Of a stretch of DNA of 6,144 bases, positions 1 to 6,048 are shown one piece after another (position 1 is the first letter of the stretch; each line of letters starts with the position of its first letter). The notes beneath the pieces were generated by a model that saw nothing but the letters and a program-made list of their open reading frames with translations, made no database searches and had not been told where the DNA came from. The stretch spans positions 1-6,144 of the forward strand of contig JAQBPZ010000260.1 in NCBI GenBank assembly GCA_028287225.1. The letters run 5' to 3'. Both the position numbers and the translations under genes were made by a program. Origin of the DNA: Gemmatimonadota bacterium (GTDB lineage Bacteria; Gemmatimonadota; Gemmatimonadetes; Gemmatimonadales; Gemmatimonadaceae).

Positions 1-1
1 C

Positions 2-757
2 AGCGGGCCCCGGGCAGTACGGCGTCAGGCCAAGCGGCTCATCGACGCCGACCTGCGCGACCTTCCGATGCTCACGGAAGACGAGAAGCTGCTGCAATCG
101 ACGGTGGACGACCTGGGCGCGTTCACCCGCAGCGACCCCTGGCGCGTCATGCGCATCACGTCGGAGTTCGTGGAAGGGTTCGACGCGCTCGCACAGATCA
201 CCAAGGGCGTCACGGTCTTCGGATCCGCGCGCACGGGCCCCGACGACCCCCAGTACGAAGCCGCGCGCGAGACCTCTCGGCTGCTCGCGAAGGCGGGGTT
301 CTCCATCATCACCGGTGCCGGCCCGGGCATCATGGAGGCCGCCAACCGCGGGGCGAAGGACGGCGGTGGCCATTCAGTCGGCTGCAACATCGAGCTGCCC
401 TTCGAGCAGGGCGCCAATCCGTACGTCGATACGCTCGTCAACTTCCGCTACTTCTTCGTGCGGAAGACGATGTTCATCAAGTACTCGAGCGCCTTCATTA
501 TCTTTCCCGGCGGCTTCGGCACGCTCGACGAGGCCTTCGAGGCGCTCACGCTCATCCAGACCGGGAAGATCTACCAGTTCCCGGTGATCCTCTTCGGCCG
601 CCACTACTGGGCGGGCCTGATCCGGTGGCTCCAGTCGCGCGTGCTCGTGGAGAAGAAGATCTCGCCCGGCGACCTGGACCTCATGCTCCTCACCGACGAC
701 CCCGCCGAGGCGGCGCACGCGGTGATCGAGGCCTGGAAGGCGACGCAGGGAGCCTGA
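2..757 (+). CDS. LOG-family (TIGR00730-type) Rossmann-fold nucleotide hydrolase, 5' end probably outside the window
   Basis: The family cleaves nucleoside 5'-monophosphates to free base and ribose 5-phosphate; plant and some bacterial members release cytokinins, while others such as E. coli PpnN act on ordinary nucleotides. Numbered from the first in-frame ATG (position 68; 229 residues), I see VTVFGSAR at 48-55, a glycine-rich GAGPGIMEAANRGA at 83-96, the conserved arginine-lysine pair in FVRK (130-133) and the signature PGGFGTLDE at 147-155, the family's catalytic/phosphate-binding motif. No signal peptide or membrane segment is seen, so it should be cytosolic. The frame has no stop back to base 2 and the extra residues (ending in RLIDADLRDLP) read naturally. 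There is no Shine-Dalgarno site before the ATG at 68, so the true start probably lies upstream of the window. The exact substrate cannot be told from sequence. It is followed 90 bp later by the DHS-like gene on the same strand. Confidence 0.9.
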   Translation, partial: SGPRAVRRQAKRLIDADLRDLPMLTEDEKLLQSTVDDLGAFTRSDPWRVMRITSEFVEGFDALAQITKGVTVFGSARTGPDDPQYEAARETSRLLAKAGFSIITGAGPGIMEAANRGAKDGGGHSVGCNIELPFEQGANPYVDTLVNFRYFFVRKTMFIKYSSAFIIFPGGFGTLDEAFEALTLIQTGKIYQFPVILFGRHYWAGLIRWLQSRVLVEKKISPGDLDLMLLTDDPAEAAHAVIEAWKATQGA

Positions 758-847
758 ACGGCGGTCGGCTGGTCAGCTGACACGCTGATCGTCGGCATCA
801 CCGCCCCGGCGGCACGTAATCCACTCACACCACACACCAGCCTCCCC
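758..847 (+). other. Intergenic gap between the LOG-type and DHS-like genes
   Basis: This 90-bp gap separates two same-strand genes. It contains a perfect 10-bp palindrome, GTCAGCTGAC, at 772-781. I see no convincing -35/-10 pair and no hairpin followed by a T-run. The two genes could therefore be co-transcribed, or the second could have a promoter I cannot recognise. There is no Shine-Dalgarno site in the last 20 bases before the ATG at 848. Confidence 0.35.
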
Positions 848-2110
848 ATGGGCAGCCGCACCCCCGATCCCAAGCAGGACTCCACGGCCAAGGCCTCGGC
901 CGCCGGCAACAAGAGCGAGCAGAAGCGCGCCGCCGAGCATCGCGAGAGCGCGGGGGCCGCGCACACCTCGCATGAGGGCTCGCGGTTCCTGCAGGGCGGG
1001 CGCATCGAGCCGCGCCGCATCGACGGCACCGAGACCGCCGCCGACCTGATCGACGGGACGTTCATGGCGTACAACGGCGCGCGCCTTCGCGAAGCCTGTC
1101 AACTGTACACCAGAAAGATGCTCGAGCCCGACGTCACCGTCGGCATGACCCTCACCGGCGCGCTCACGCCGGCGGGGCTCGGCATGTCGGCGCTCATCCC
1201 GCTCATCGAGGCCGGCTTCGTCGACTGGATCATCTCGACCGGCGCCAACCTCTATCACGACGCGCACTTCGGCCTGGGGCTGTCGATGCATCGCGGCAAC
1301 GCGCAGGCCTCGGACACCGTGCTGCGCGAGGAGGGGATCGTCCGCATCTACGACATCTTCTTCGACTACGACGTCCTGCTCAGCACCGACGCCTTCTTCC
1401 GGAAGATCATCACCGGGCCGGAGTTCCAGCGCCCCATGAGCAGCGCCGAGTTCCACGCGCTGTGCGGCAAGTACATCCGCGAGCGGGAGAAGGCCCTCGG
1501 CATCGGCAACAAGTCGCTGCTCGGCGTCGCCTACGAGTGCGGCGTCCCGATCTACACCTCGTCGCCCGGCGACTCGTCCATCGGCATGAACATCGCCGCC
1601 GTGGCGCTGGAGGGGAACAAGCTGACGATCGACCCGAACATGGACGTCAACGAGACCGCCTCCATCGTGCTCGCGGCGAAGCGCGGCGGCGGCAAGAGCG
1701 CGGTCTTCATCTGCGGCGGCGGCAGCCCCAAGAACTTCGCGCTCCAGACCGAGCCGCAGATCCAGGAGGTGCTCGGCATCGACGAGAAGGGACACGACTA
1801 CTTCCTCCAGGTCACCGATGCGCGCCCCGACACCGGCGGTCTCTCCGGCGCCACGCCCGCCGAGGCCGTGAGCTGGGGCAAGATCGACCCGGACCGGCTG
1901 CCGGACGCGGTGGTGTGCTACATGGACAACACCGTCGCCCTGCCGCTCATCACCGCCTACACCCACGCCCGCCACGCGCCGCGCCCCCTCAAGCGGCTGC
2001 TCGACCGGCGCGAGCAGAACATGCAGACGCTGCGCGACGAGTTCGCGAAGGCCAACGGCGCCCACGCCGACGCCGAGCACGCGACGTCGACGCTGGAGCG
2101 GCACAGGTAG
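848..2110 (+). CDS. Bacterial deoxyhypusine synthase-like protein (DHS/homospermidine synthase superfamily)
   Basis: This is a 420-residue member of the deoxyhypusine synthase family. The eukaryotic enzyme uses NAD and spermidine to modify a lysine of eIF5A. Bacteria lack eIF5A, and bacterial homologues are thought to do related aminobutyl-transfer chemistry such as homospermidine formation. The C-terminal active-site block is clear: GGLSGATPAEAVSWGK at 330-345, where K345 aligns with the catalytic lysine (Lys329) of human DHS. GGGSPKNF (290-297) corresponds to the human GGGVVKHH segment, keeping the lysine but replacing both histidines. STGANLYHDAHFGLG (130-144) replaces the eukaryotic TTAGGVEED segment. 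Residues 1 to about 45 are a K/A/E/S-rich, probably disordered tail before the folded domain begins near FLQGGRIEPRRIDGTE. ATG 848 is chosen because the next in-frame ATG (residue 73) would remove conserved sequence. There is no Shine-Dalgarno site. The family is certain; the reaction is not. Confidence 0.92.
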   Translation: MGSRTPDPKQDSTAKASAAGNKSEQKRAAEHRESAGAAHTSHEGSRFLQGGRIEPRRIDGTETAADLIDGTFMAYNGARLREACQLYTRKMLEPDVTVGMTLTGALTPAGLGMSALIPLIEAGFVDWIISTGANLYHDAHFGLGLSMHRGNAQASDTVLREEGIVRIYDIFFDYDVLLSTDAFFRKIITGPEFQRPMSSAEFHALCGKYIREREKALGIGNKSLLGVAYECGVPIYTSSPGDSSIGMNIAAVALEGNKLTIDPNMDVNETASIVLAAKRGGGKSAVFICGGGSPKNFALQTEPQIQEVLGIDEKGHDYFLQVTDARPDTGGLSGATPAEAVSWGKIDPDRLPDAVVCYMDNTVALPLITAYTHARHAPRPLKRLLDRREQNMQTLRDEFAKANGAHADAEHATSTLERHR

Positions 2111-2116
2111 AGATCA

Positions 2117-2392
2117 GATTAGGGATTAGGGATTAGGAACTGCCCGGGGACGCATCCCGAGCGGATGTCATCCCACGAGCGCGCGCAGCGCGTCGAGTCG
2201 GGATCTTCCGTCCCTGCGGATGGGCCAGCCTCACGGCAGGGACAGCAGATCCCGACACTCGCTTCGCTCCTGCGGGATGACAGCCGCCCGGGACGCCACC
2301 CGCCGACACGCGCCGACACGCGCCGACACGCGCCGACACGCGGGTCGACCGCTCGAACGGCGCGCGCAGTTCCTAATCCCTAATCCCTAATC
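2117..2392. repeat. Nested inverted-repeat element with TTAGGGA-type heptamer ends
   Basis: The outer arms, 2117-2143 and 2366-2392, are a perfect 27-bp inverted repeat; each carries three tandem GATTAGG-type heptamers followed by AACTGC. Inside lie further matched arms: TGTCATCCC at 2166-2174 with 2274-2282, GTCGGGATCT at 2197-2206 with 2247-2256, and GTCCCTGC at 2210-2217 with 2236-2243, leaving an 18-base loop. The stretch between the second and third arms is an imperfect GAGCG/CGCTC match. The whole could fold as one long interrupted hairpin as RNA or a cruciform as DNA. It occupies the gap between two convergent genes and has no credible ORF. It looks like a dispersed intergenic repeat or a MITE-like element, but no transposase or target-site duplication is visible. 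It may also help end transcription from both sides, though no arm is followed by a clear T-run. Confidence 0.75.
2301..2342. repeat. Tandem repeat, 10-bp unit, about 4.2 copies
   Basis: The unit CGCCGACACG is repeated four times exactly (2301-2340) and continues for two more bases. It lies only in the right half of the nested inverted repeat, making that element asymmetric. A 10-bp period is not a multiple of three, in keeping with non-coding sequence, and the unit is roughly one DNA helical turn. Copy number would be expected to vary by slippage. Confidence 0.85.
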
Positions 2393-2398
2393 CGGACC

Positions 2399-2413
2399 CC
2401 TAATCCCTAATCC
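2399..2413. repeat. Extra copy of the heptamer repeat, overlapping the end of the MBL-fold gene
   Basis: CCTAATCCCTAATCC repeats the heptamers found in the right arm of the neighbouring element after a six-base break (CGGACC-like spacer). It overlaps the 3' end of the leftward hydrolase gene, whose final codons ATT AGG GAT TAG are read directly from it. Confidence 0.7.
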
Positions 2414-3200
2414 GAGCCGTGTCCCGCAGCATCGCCTGCACGAGCGAGCGCCGCGAGTACTCGCCCGCGCTCACCCACCCCACCAGCTCCTCGCGGCCGA
2501 GCACGCGCCGCGTGATCTCGCGCTCGCCGAGACCGCGCGCCGCCAGCCCCGCGACCAGCTCCATGGTCGCCTCCAGCCAGTCCGCCTTTGCGCGCAGCAG
2601 CGGCACCGGGTTCGGCAGCGGCCCGCGATGCGCGTCCAGCAGCAGCCGCGGCTCCAGCGCCGCCGCGCGGCGCAGGCTCTGGATGAGCACCGCCGGCGAC
2701 TCGTCGTGGTGCGCGACGCGCACCTTCACGCCCAGGAAGAGGTCTCCCGACGCGAGGATGCGTCGCTCCGGATCCCAGACGCCGAGGTGATCGGGGGTGT
2801 GCCCCGGCAGCGCGACGACCTCGAGCGGCGCCGGATCGAATGGCACGAGCGGCACGGTGAGCCGGTCGGGCCGCCCCCAGATCGAGCGGCGGTAGAAGCC
2901 GATGTCCGGCCGCTCGCGCAGCACCTGCTCGCACCGGGCATGCATGTGGAGCGGCATCCGCTCCGCGAGCGCCGCCGCCCCGCCGGCGTGGTCCTCATGC
3001 TGGTGGGTCACCACCGCGCCGTGCAGGGGCAGGTCCGCGACCACGCGGAGGAAGTCGTGGCGCACCCGCGGAAAGCCGGTGTCCACCAGCACGCCGCGCA
3101 TCGCATAGGCGCTCACGTCGTATCCCACCGCGGCCCCGCGCCAGGTGCGGCAGTGCACACGGACGACCTCGTCGTCCACCTGCACCAGCGAGACGGTCAT
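2400..3200 (-). CDS. MBL-fold (metallo-beta-lactamase/glyoxalase II-like) metallo-hydrolase
   Basis: The product has 266 residues and a complete two-metal MBL site: THQHEDH at 65-71 (H66, H68, D70, H71), H134 in PGHTPDH, D153 in SGDLF, and H191 in DAHRG. Such enzymes hydrolyse thioesters, lactams, phosphodiesters or related bonds; the substrate here cannot be assigned. Residues about 200-260 form a helical tail (LLRAKADWLEATMEL onwards) resembling the C-terminal helical/winged region of LACTB2-like members. No signal peptide is seen, so it is probably cytosolic. ATG 3200 is preferred: GAGGG lies nine bases upstream of it. An in-frame ATG at 3233 would add an arginine-rich stretch (MVRRGNRGRRR) and run through the greA promoter. 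The last four residues (RIRD) and stop come at least partly from a copy of the intergenic repeat. It is transcribed divergently from greA. Confidence 0.85.
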   Translation of the reverse strand: MTVSLVQVDDEVVRVHCRTWRGAAVGYDVSAYAMRGVLVDTGFPRVRHDFLRVVADLPLHGAVVTHQHEDHAGGAAALAERMPLHMHARCEQVLRERPDIGFYRRSIWGRPDRLTVPLVPFDPAPLEVVALPGHTPDHLGVWDPERRILASGDLFLGVKVRVAHHDESPAVLIQSLRRAAALEPRLLLDAHRGPLPNPVPLLRAKADWLEATMELVAGLAARGLGEREITRRVLGREELVGWVSAGEYSRRSLVQAMLRDTARIRD

Positions 3201-3216
3201 GCGGCGTCGCCCTCGA

Positions 3217-3245
3217 TTGCCCCGGCGCACCATGCGCGATAGAAT
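3217..3245 (+). promoter_or_regulatory. Probable sigma70-type promoter of greA
   Basis: TTGCCC (3217-3222) and TAGAAT (3240-3245) are separated by exactly 17 bases. The -10 differs from TATAAT at one base and the -35 keeps the key TTG. Transcription would be expected to start near 3251-3253, giving a leader of about 62 bases before the greA ATG. The site lies in the divergent gap just outside the chosen start of the leftward hydrolase. Assigned by eye; no transcript data. Confidence 0.55.
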
Positions 3246-3255
3246 GAAGGGACGC

Positions 3256-3290
3256 GGCGCCCGGCTCTCGGCCGGACGCCCCATTTTTTT
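3256..3290 (+). terminator. Intrinsic-terminator-like hairpin in the greA leader (possible attenuator)
   Basis: GC-rich arms 3256-3265 and 3271-3280 pair with nine G-C pairs and one C/A mismatch around a five-base loop (TCTCG). They are followed by CCA and then seven T (3284-3290). The orientation is rightward, towards greA. No rightward gene ends here, because the upstream gene points the other way, so the structure can only act on transcripts from the greA promoter or on antisense read-through. It would release an RNA of about 40 bases. The three bases between stem and T-run make it less than ideal, so partial termination is more likely than complete termination. Confidence 0.55.
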
Positions 3291-3314
3291 CGTGACTCGC
3301 GGTCCCGTATCGAC

Positions 3315-3809
3315 ATGATCGAAGCGCTCAAGGAAAAGCTCGGGGAAGAAGTCGAGAAGCTGCAGTTCGAGCTGAACGTTACCCTGCCGTCGGAGATCCG
3401 ACGTGCCGTCGAGATGGGCGACCTCAAGGAGAACAGCGAATACAAGGCGGCCCTGGAGCGGCAGCAGTTCGTGCGGGCGCGCCTGAGCCAGCTCCGCGAG
3501 CGCCTCAGCAAGCTCTCCTCCATCGACGTCACCCAGATCGCCACGGATGCCGTCGGCCTCGGCTCCAAGGTGGTGACGAAGGACGAGAAGACCGGGCTCT
3601 CCGAGACCTACGACATGGTCTTCGGCGATGCGCTCGAGTTCCAGGAGGGACAGGTGACGATGTCGTCGCCCATCGGCCGCGCCCTGCTCGGCAAGAAGGT
3701 CGGCGAGGAGGTGATCCTCAAGCTGCCCTCGATGATCCGGCGCCTGCGCATCACCGACCTCAAGACGATCCATCAGTTGAAGGAAGACGAGATCCAGGAG
3801 ATCCCATGA
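3315..3809 (+). CDS. greA: Transcription elongation factor GreA
   Basis: GreA enters the secondary channel of RNA polymerase and stimulates cleavage of the backtracked 3' end, rescuing stalled complexes. The 164-residue product has the two expected parts: an N-terminal coiled coil (about 1-72) with the tip motif MGDLKENSEY (34-43), in which D36 and E39 match the catalytic acidic residues D41 and E44 of E. coli GreA; and a C-terminal FKBP-like domain (about 78-152) with the signature SSPIGRALLGKKVGEEV (117-133). Retention of both acidic tip residues argues for a real cleavage factor and not an inhibitory Gfh1-like paralogue. Compared with E. coli it starts about five residues later, lacking the usual IPMT segment, and has a short acidic tail (QLKEDEIQEIP). 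No upstream start exists in frame, and there is no clear Shine-Dalgarno site. Its leader carries a likely promoter and terminator-like hairpin, and its stop overlaps the next start. Confidence 0.95.
   Translation: MIEALKEKLGEEVEKLQFELNVTLPSEIRRAVEMGDLKENSEYKAALERQQFVRARLSQLRERLSKLSSIDVTQIATDAVGLGSKVVTKDEKTGLSETYDMVFGDALEFQEGQVTMSSPIGRALLGKKVGEEVILKLPSMIRRLRITDLKTIHQLKEDEIQEIP
3796..3800 (+). promoter_or_regulatory. Shine-Dalgarno site of the DinB-family gene, inside the greA end
   Basis: AGGAG lies five bases before ATG 3806, within the last codons of greA. It is the only strong ribosome binding site I see in the window. It supports the ATG at 3806 over the internal ATG at 3839 (residue 12), and it supports coupled translation from the ATGA overlap. 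Confidence 0.7.
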
Positions 3810-4321
3810 GCTCCACCCGGCCGGGCACGTCCACGCCCATGGATCTGCTCTTCCCGGATCACGACGCCGAGATCGCGCGCAGCCGGCAGATGCTCGCCGT
3901 GGTGCCCGAGGGTCGCAACGACTGGAGGCCGCACGAGAAGTCGATGACGCTCGGCCGCCTCGCCACGCATCTCGCCGAGCTGCCGCGCTTCGCCGCCCTC
4001 GTGTGCACCACCCCGGAGCTGGACTTCGCGTCCGGCGCGTGGACGTCGGCATCGGCCGACACCACGGCGGAGCGGCTCGCGATGCTGGAGACGAATGCCG
4101 CGGCGATGAAGGACTCCATCTCCCGGCTCGACTGGGGGACCATCGAGGAGAGCTGGGTGGTCCGGATGGGCGATCAGGTGTTCATGAAGGACACCCGGGC
4201 CATGCACCTGCGCCAGCTCTACAGCCACATGACGCACCATCGCGCCCAGCTCGGCGTCTTCCTTCGCCTGCTCGGCGTCGCCATTCCTGGCGTCTATGGT
4301 CCCTCCGCGGACGAGATGTAG
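3806..4321 (+). CDS. DinB/YfiT-family metal-binding four-helix protein
   Basis: The DinB superfamily comprises four-helix bundles with a three-histidine metal site; members include thiol transferases such as those using bacillithiol or mycothiol, but most are unassigned. The 171-residue product has H55 in RLATHLAEL (51-59) and H141 and H145 in SHMTHHRAQLGVFLRLLG (140-157), which would form the triad. No signal peptide or membrane segment is seen. Its ATG overlaps the greA TGA as ATGA, with AGGAG five bases ahead, so it is almost certainly co-transcribed and coupled with greA. Its 3' end overlaps the end of glpD on the other strand by 28 bp. Despite the family name (DNA-damage-inducible), nothing here shows a link to DNA repair, and it is unrelated to DNA polymerase IV, which shares the name. 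The substrate is unknown. Confidence 0.87.
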   Translation: MSSTRPGTSTPMDLLFPDHDAEIARSRQMLAVVPEGRNDWRPHEKSMTLGRLATHLAELPRFAALVCTTPELDFASGAWTSASADTTAERLAMLETNAAAMKDSISRLDWGTIEESWVVRMGDQVFMKDTRAMHLRQLYSHMTHHRAQLGVFLRLLGVAIPGVYGPSADEM

Positions 4322-6048
4322 CGTCCGAACATCCGGGTGACCTCGGCGTCGTACGCGGCGACGGCATCCACCGTCGCCGCGGCGTCCCAGCCGAGCCAGC
4401 CTGCCACGAGCGGGGCGATGCGGGCCGCCGCCGCACGACCGTTGTCCCGCGTCTCGAACGCGAGGGGCACGCGACGGACCAGCAGGTCGCCGAGCGACGA
4501 CGCCATCTCCTCCGCGACCGCGTAGCGCAGCTCGGCCAGCAGGTACGGGCGCGCGGCATCGACGCGCTGCGCGAGCGCCGGATCGTCCACGGCCAGCGCC
4601 CAGACGGCGCGCCATCGCGTGCCGTGCGCGTGCACGAGCCGCGTCGCCACCGACGCGTCGGCGCACGCGATGCGCGCCTCGGCAATCTCGCGCTTGACGT
4701 CGCAGTCCTCGCCGCCCGGGAGCGGGCGCGTCTCCGTCGACGCGCGCACATGCGGCACGCCGAGCACCTGTTCGATGGCATCGACCACCTCGGCGGCCAT
4801 CGCGCGGTAGGTCGTCAGCTTGCCACCCGTGACGCTCACCATGCCGGGCATCCGCTGCGCGATCGCGTGCTCGCGCGAGGCGGCGCCCGGATCATCGCCG
4901 CCGCTCGCTCCCGCCGCGAGCGGGCGGAGGCCCGCCCACGAGGAGACGACGTCGGCGGAGGTGAGGGTCGCGCCGGGAAAGAAATGATTGGCGGCGGCGA
5001 GCAGGTAGTCCACGTCCGCATCGGACGCGCGCACCTCGGCCGGTTCCACCGCCTCGTAGGTGTCCGTGGTGCCGACGATGGTGAAGTCGCCGGCGGGCAG
5101 CACGAACATCACCCGCCCGTCCTGCGGCGCGAGCAGCGTGAGCGCATCGGTGTTCCCCACACGCGTGCGCGGAACGGCGATGTGCACGCCCTTGCTTCCG
5201 CGCACCCGGTCGCCCGGCGGCGCGCCGGCGAGCGCCTCGATGGCATCGCTCCACGGACCGGTCGCGTTCACGACGACGCGCGCCGTCACCTGAACGCTCG
5301 CGCCGCCGATGGTGTCGTGCACCACGGCGCCCGCGATGCGGCCGCCCGAGCGCAGCAGGGACTCCACGCGTGCATGATTCGCCACCACGGCCCCCGCCTC
5401 GCGCGCCGAGAGGACGTTCGAGAGCGTGAGCCGGGCGTCGTCGGTGGCCGCGTCGAAATAGCGCGCGCCGCCGAGAAGCGAGTCGCGCCGCAGGCGTGGC
5501 TCATGGCGGACGACGCCCTCCACGCCGAGCCGCTCGTGCCGCTGCACGTTGCGGAACAGCGCCAGCGCGTCGTACAGCGTGAGCGCCGCGGCAAGCTGCC
5601 AGCGTCGCACCCGGGCATGCGCGTACACCGGCCAGGTGAAGGCGAGCGGGCGCACGAGGTGCGGCGCGATGCGCAGCAGGGTGCGCCGCTCGCGGCTGGA
5701 CTCGAACACCAGCGCCAGCTCGCGGTGCTCCAGGTAGCGCAGGCCGCCGTGCACCAGGCGCGACGAGCGGCTGGAGGTGCCGCTGGCGAAATCGTCGCGC
5801 TCCAGCAGCGCCGTGCGCAGTCCAGCGAGCGACGCCTCACGCGCGACACCGGCGCCGGTGATCCCGCCACCGATGATGACGATGTCGAAGGCCTCCGCGG
5901 CCAGCGTCGCCAGGGTCGCATGACGCGCGGCCACCGCCACCGGGCCTCGCGCAGCGAGCCGCTCCGCCGTCGTCCCACCCGGCAGCTCGGTCATGCCGTG
6001 GGTGGACACACCATGCCCCGCGCTGAATGTCTCGGATCCGCTGAACAT
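4294..6048 (-). CDS. glpD: FAD-dependent glycerol-3-phosphate dehydrogenase (aerobic type)
   Basis: It oxidises sn-glycerol 3-phosphate to dihydroxyacetone phosphate and passes electrons to the quinone pool at the inner face of the membrane. Numbered from ATG 6048 (584 residues), features in order are: the FAD dinucleotide-binding motif DIVIIGGGITGAGVA (55-69), ending in E83; SSRSSRLVHGGLRYLEH (92-108); FDAATDDARLTLSN (198-211); NATGPWSD (261-268); GSKGVHIAVPR (284-294); FTIVGTTDT (322-330); GLRPL (373-377, R375 matching E. coli R317); and TGGKLTTYR (407-415, K410 matching E. coli K354). Residues about 430-565 form the C-terminal DAO_C helical domain. The start is uncertain: an in-frame stop lies at 6069-6067, and ATG 6048 and ATG 5994 (residue 19) are both possible. 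About 50 residues precede the FAD motif in the longer form, more than in E. coli GlpD. Neither start has a Shine-Dalgarno site. It stands alone, with no glpF or glpK in view. Confidence 0.95.
   Translation of the reverse strand: MFSGSETFSAGHGVSTHGMTELPGGTTAERLAARGPVAVAARHATLATLAAEAFDIVIIGGGITGAGVAREASLAGLRTALLERDDFASGTSSRSSRLVHGGLRYLEHRELALVFESSRERRTLLRIAPHLVRPLAFTWPVYAHARVRRWQLAAALTLYDALALFRNVQRHERLGVEGVVRHEPRLRRDSLLGGARYFDAATDDARLTLSNVLSAREAGAVVANHARVESLLRSGGRIAGAVVHDTIGGASVQVTARVVVNATGPWSDAIEALAGAPPGDRVRGSKGVHIAVPRTRVGNTDALTLLAPQDGRVMFVLPAGDFTIVGTTDTYEAVEPAEVRASDADVDYLLAAANHFFPGATLTSADVVSSWAGLRPLAAGASGGDDPGAASREHAIAQRMPGMVSVTGGKLTTYRAMAAEVVDAIEQVLGVPHVRASTETRPLPGGEDCDVKREIAEARIACADASVATRLVHAHGTRWRAVWALAVDDPALAQRVDAARPYLLAELRYAVAEEMASSLGDLLVRRVPLAFETRDNGRAAAARIAPLVAGWLGWDAAATVDAVAAYDAEVTRMFGRYISSAEGP

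Noticed and set aside
772..781. Perfect palindrome GTCAGCTGAC between the LOG-type and DHS-like genes
   Set aside because: A single 10-bp palindrome without a partner site or promoter elements is not enough to call an operator.
773..2104. A 443-codon open frame on the minus strand opposite the DHS-like gene
   Set aside because: The composition is typical of an antisense shadow (V, R, G, A, D and E blocks, no motifs), and the plus strand holds a well-conserved enzyme.
2119..2383. Several 66-72 codon frames within the intergenic repeat
   Set aside because: They are read from the inverted and tandem repeats, have repeat-driven composition and no ribosome binding site or family resemblance.
2117..2413. 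CRISPR array
   Set aside because: The repeats are contiguous heptamers and 10-mers or inverted arms, with no regularly spaced repeats and unique spacers, and no cas gene is nearby.
2117..2413. Telomere or linear-replicon end
   Set aside because: The TTAGGGA heptamers are few, lie between ordinary chromosomal genes, and appear in both orientations as an inverted repeat, which fits an intergenic repeat element better.
3201..4052. Extension of the MBL-fold gene upstream to a 550-residue product
   Set aside because: The extra N-terminal part is only the antisense of greA. The true domain starts at ATG 3200 and the extension would read through the greA promoter and hairpin.
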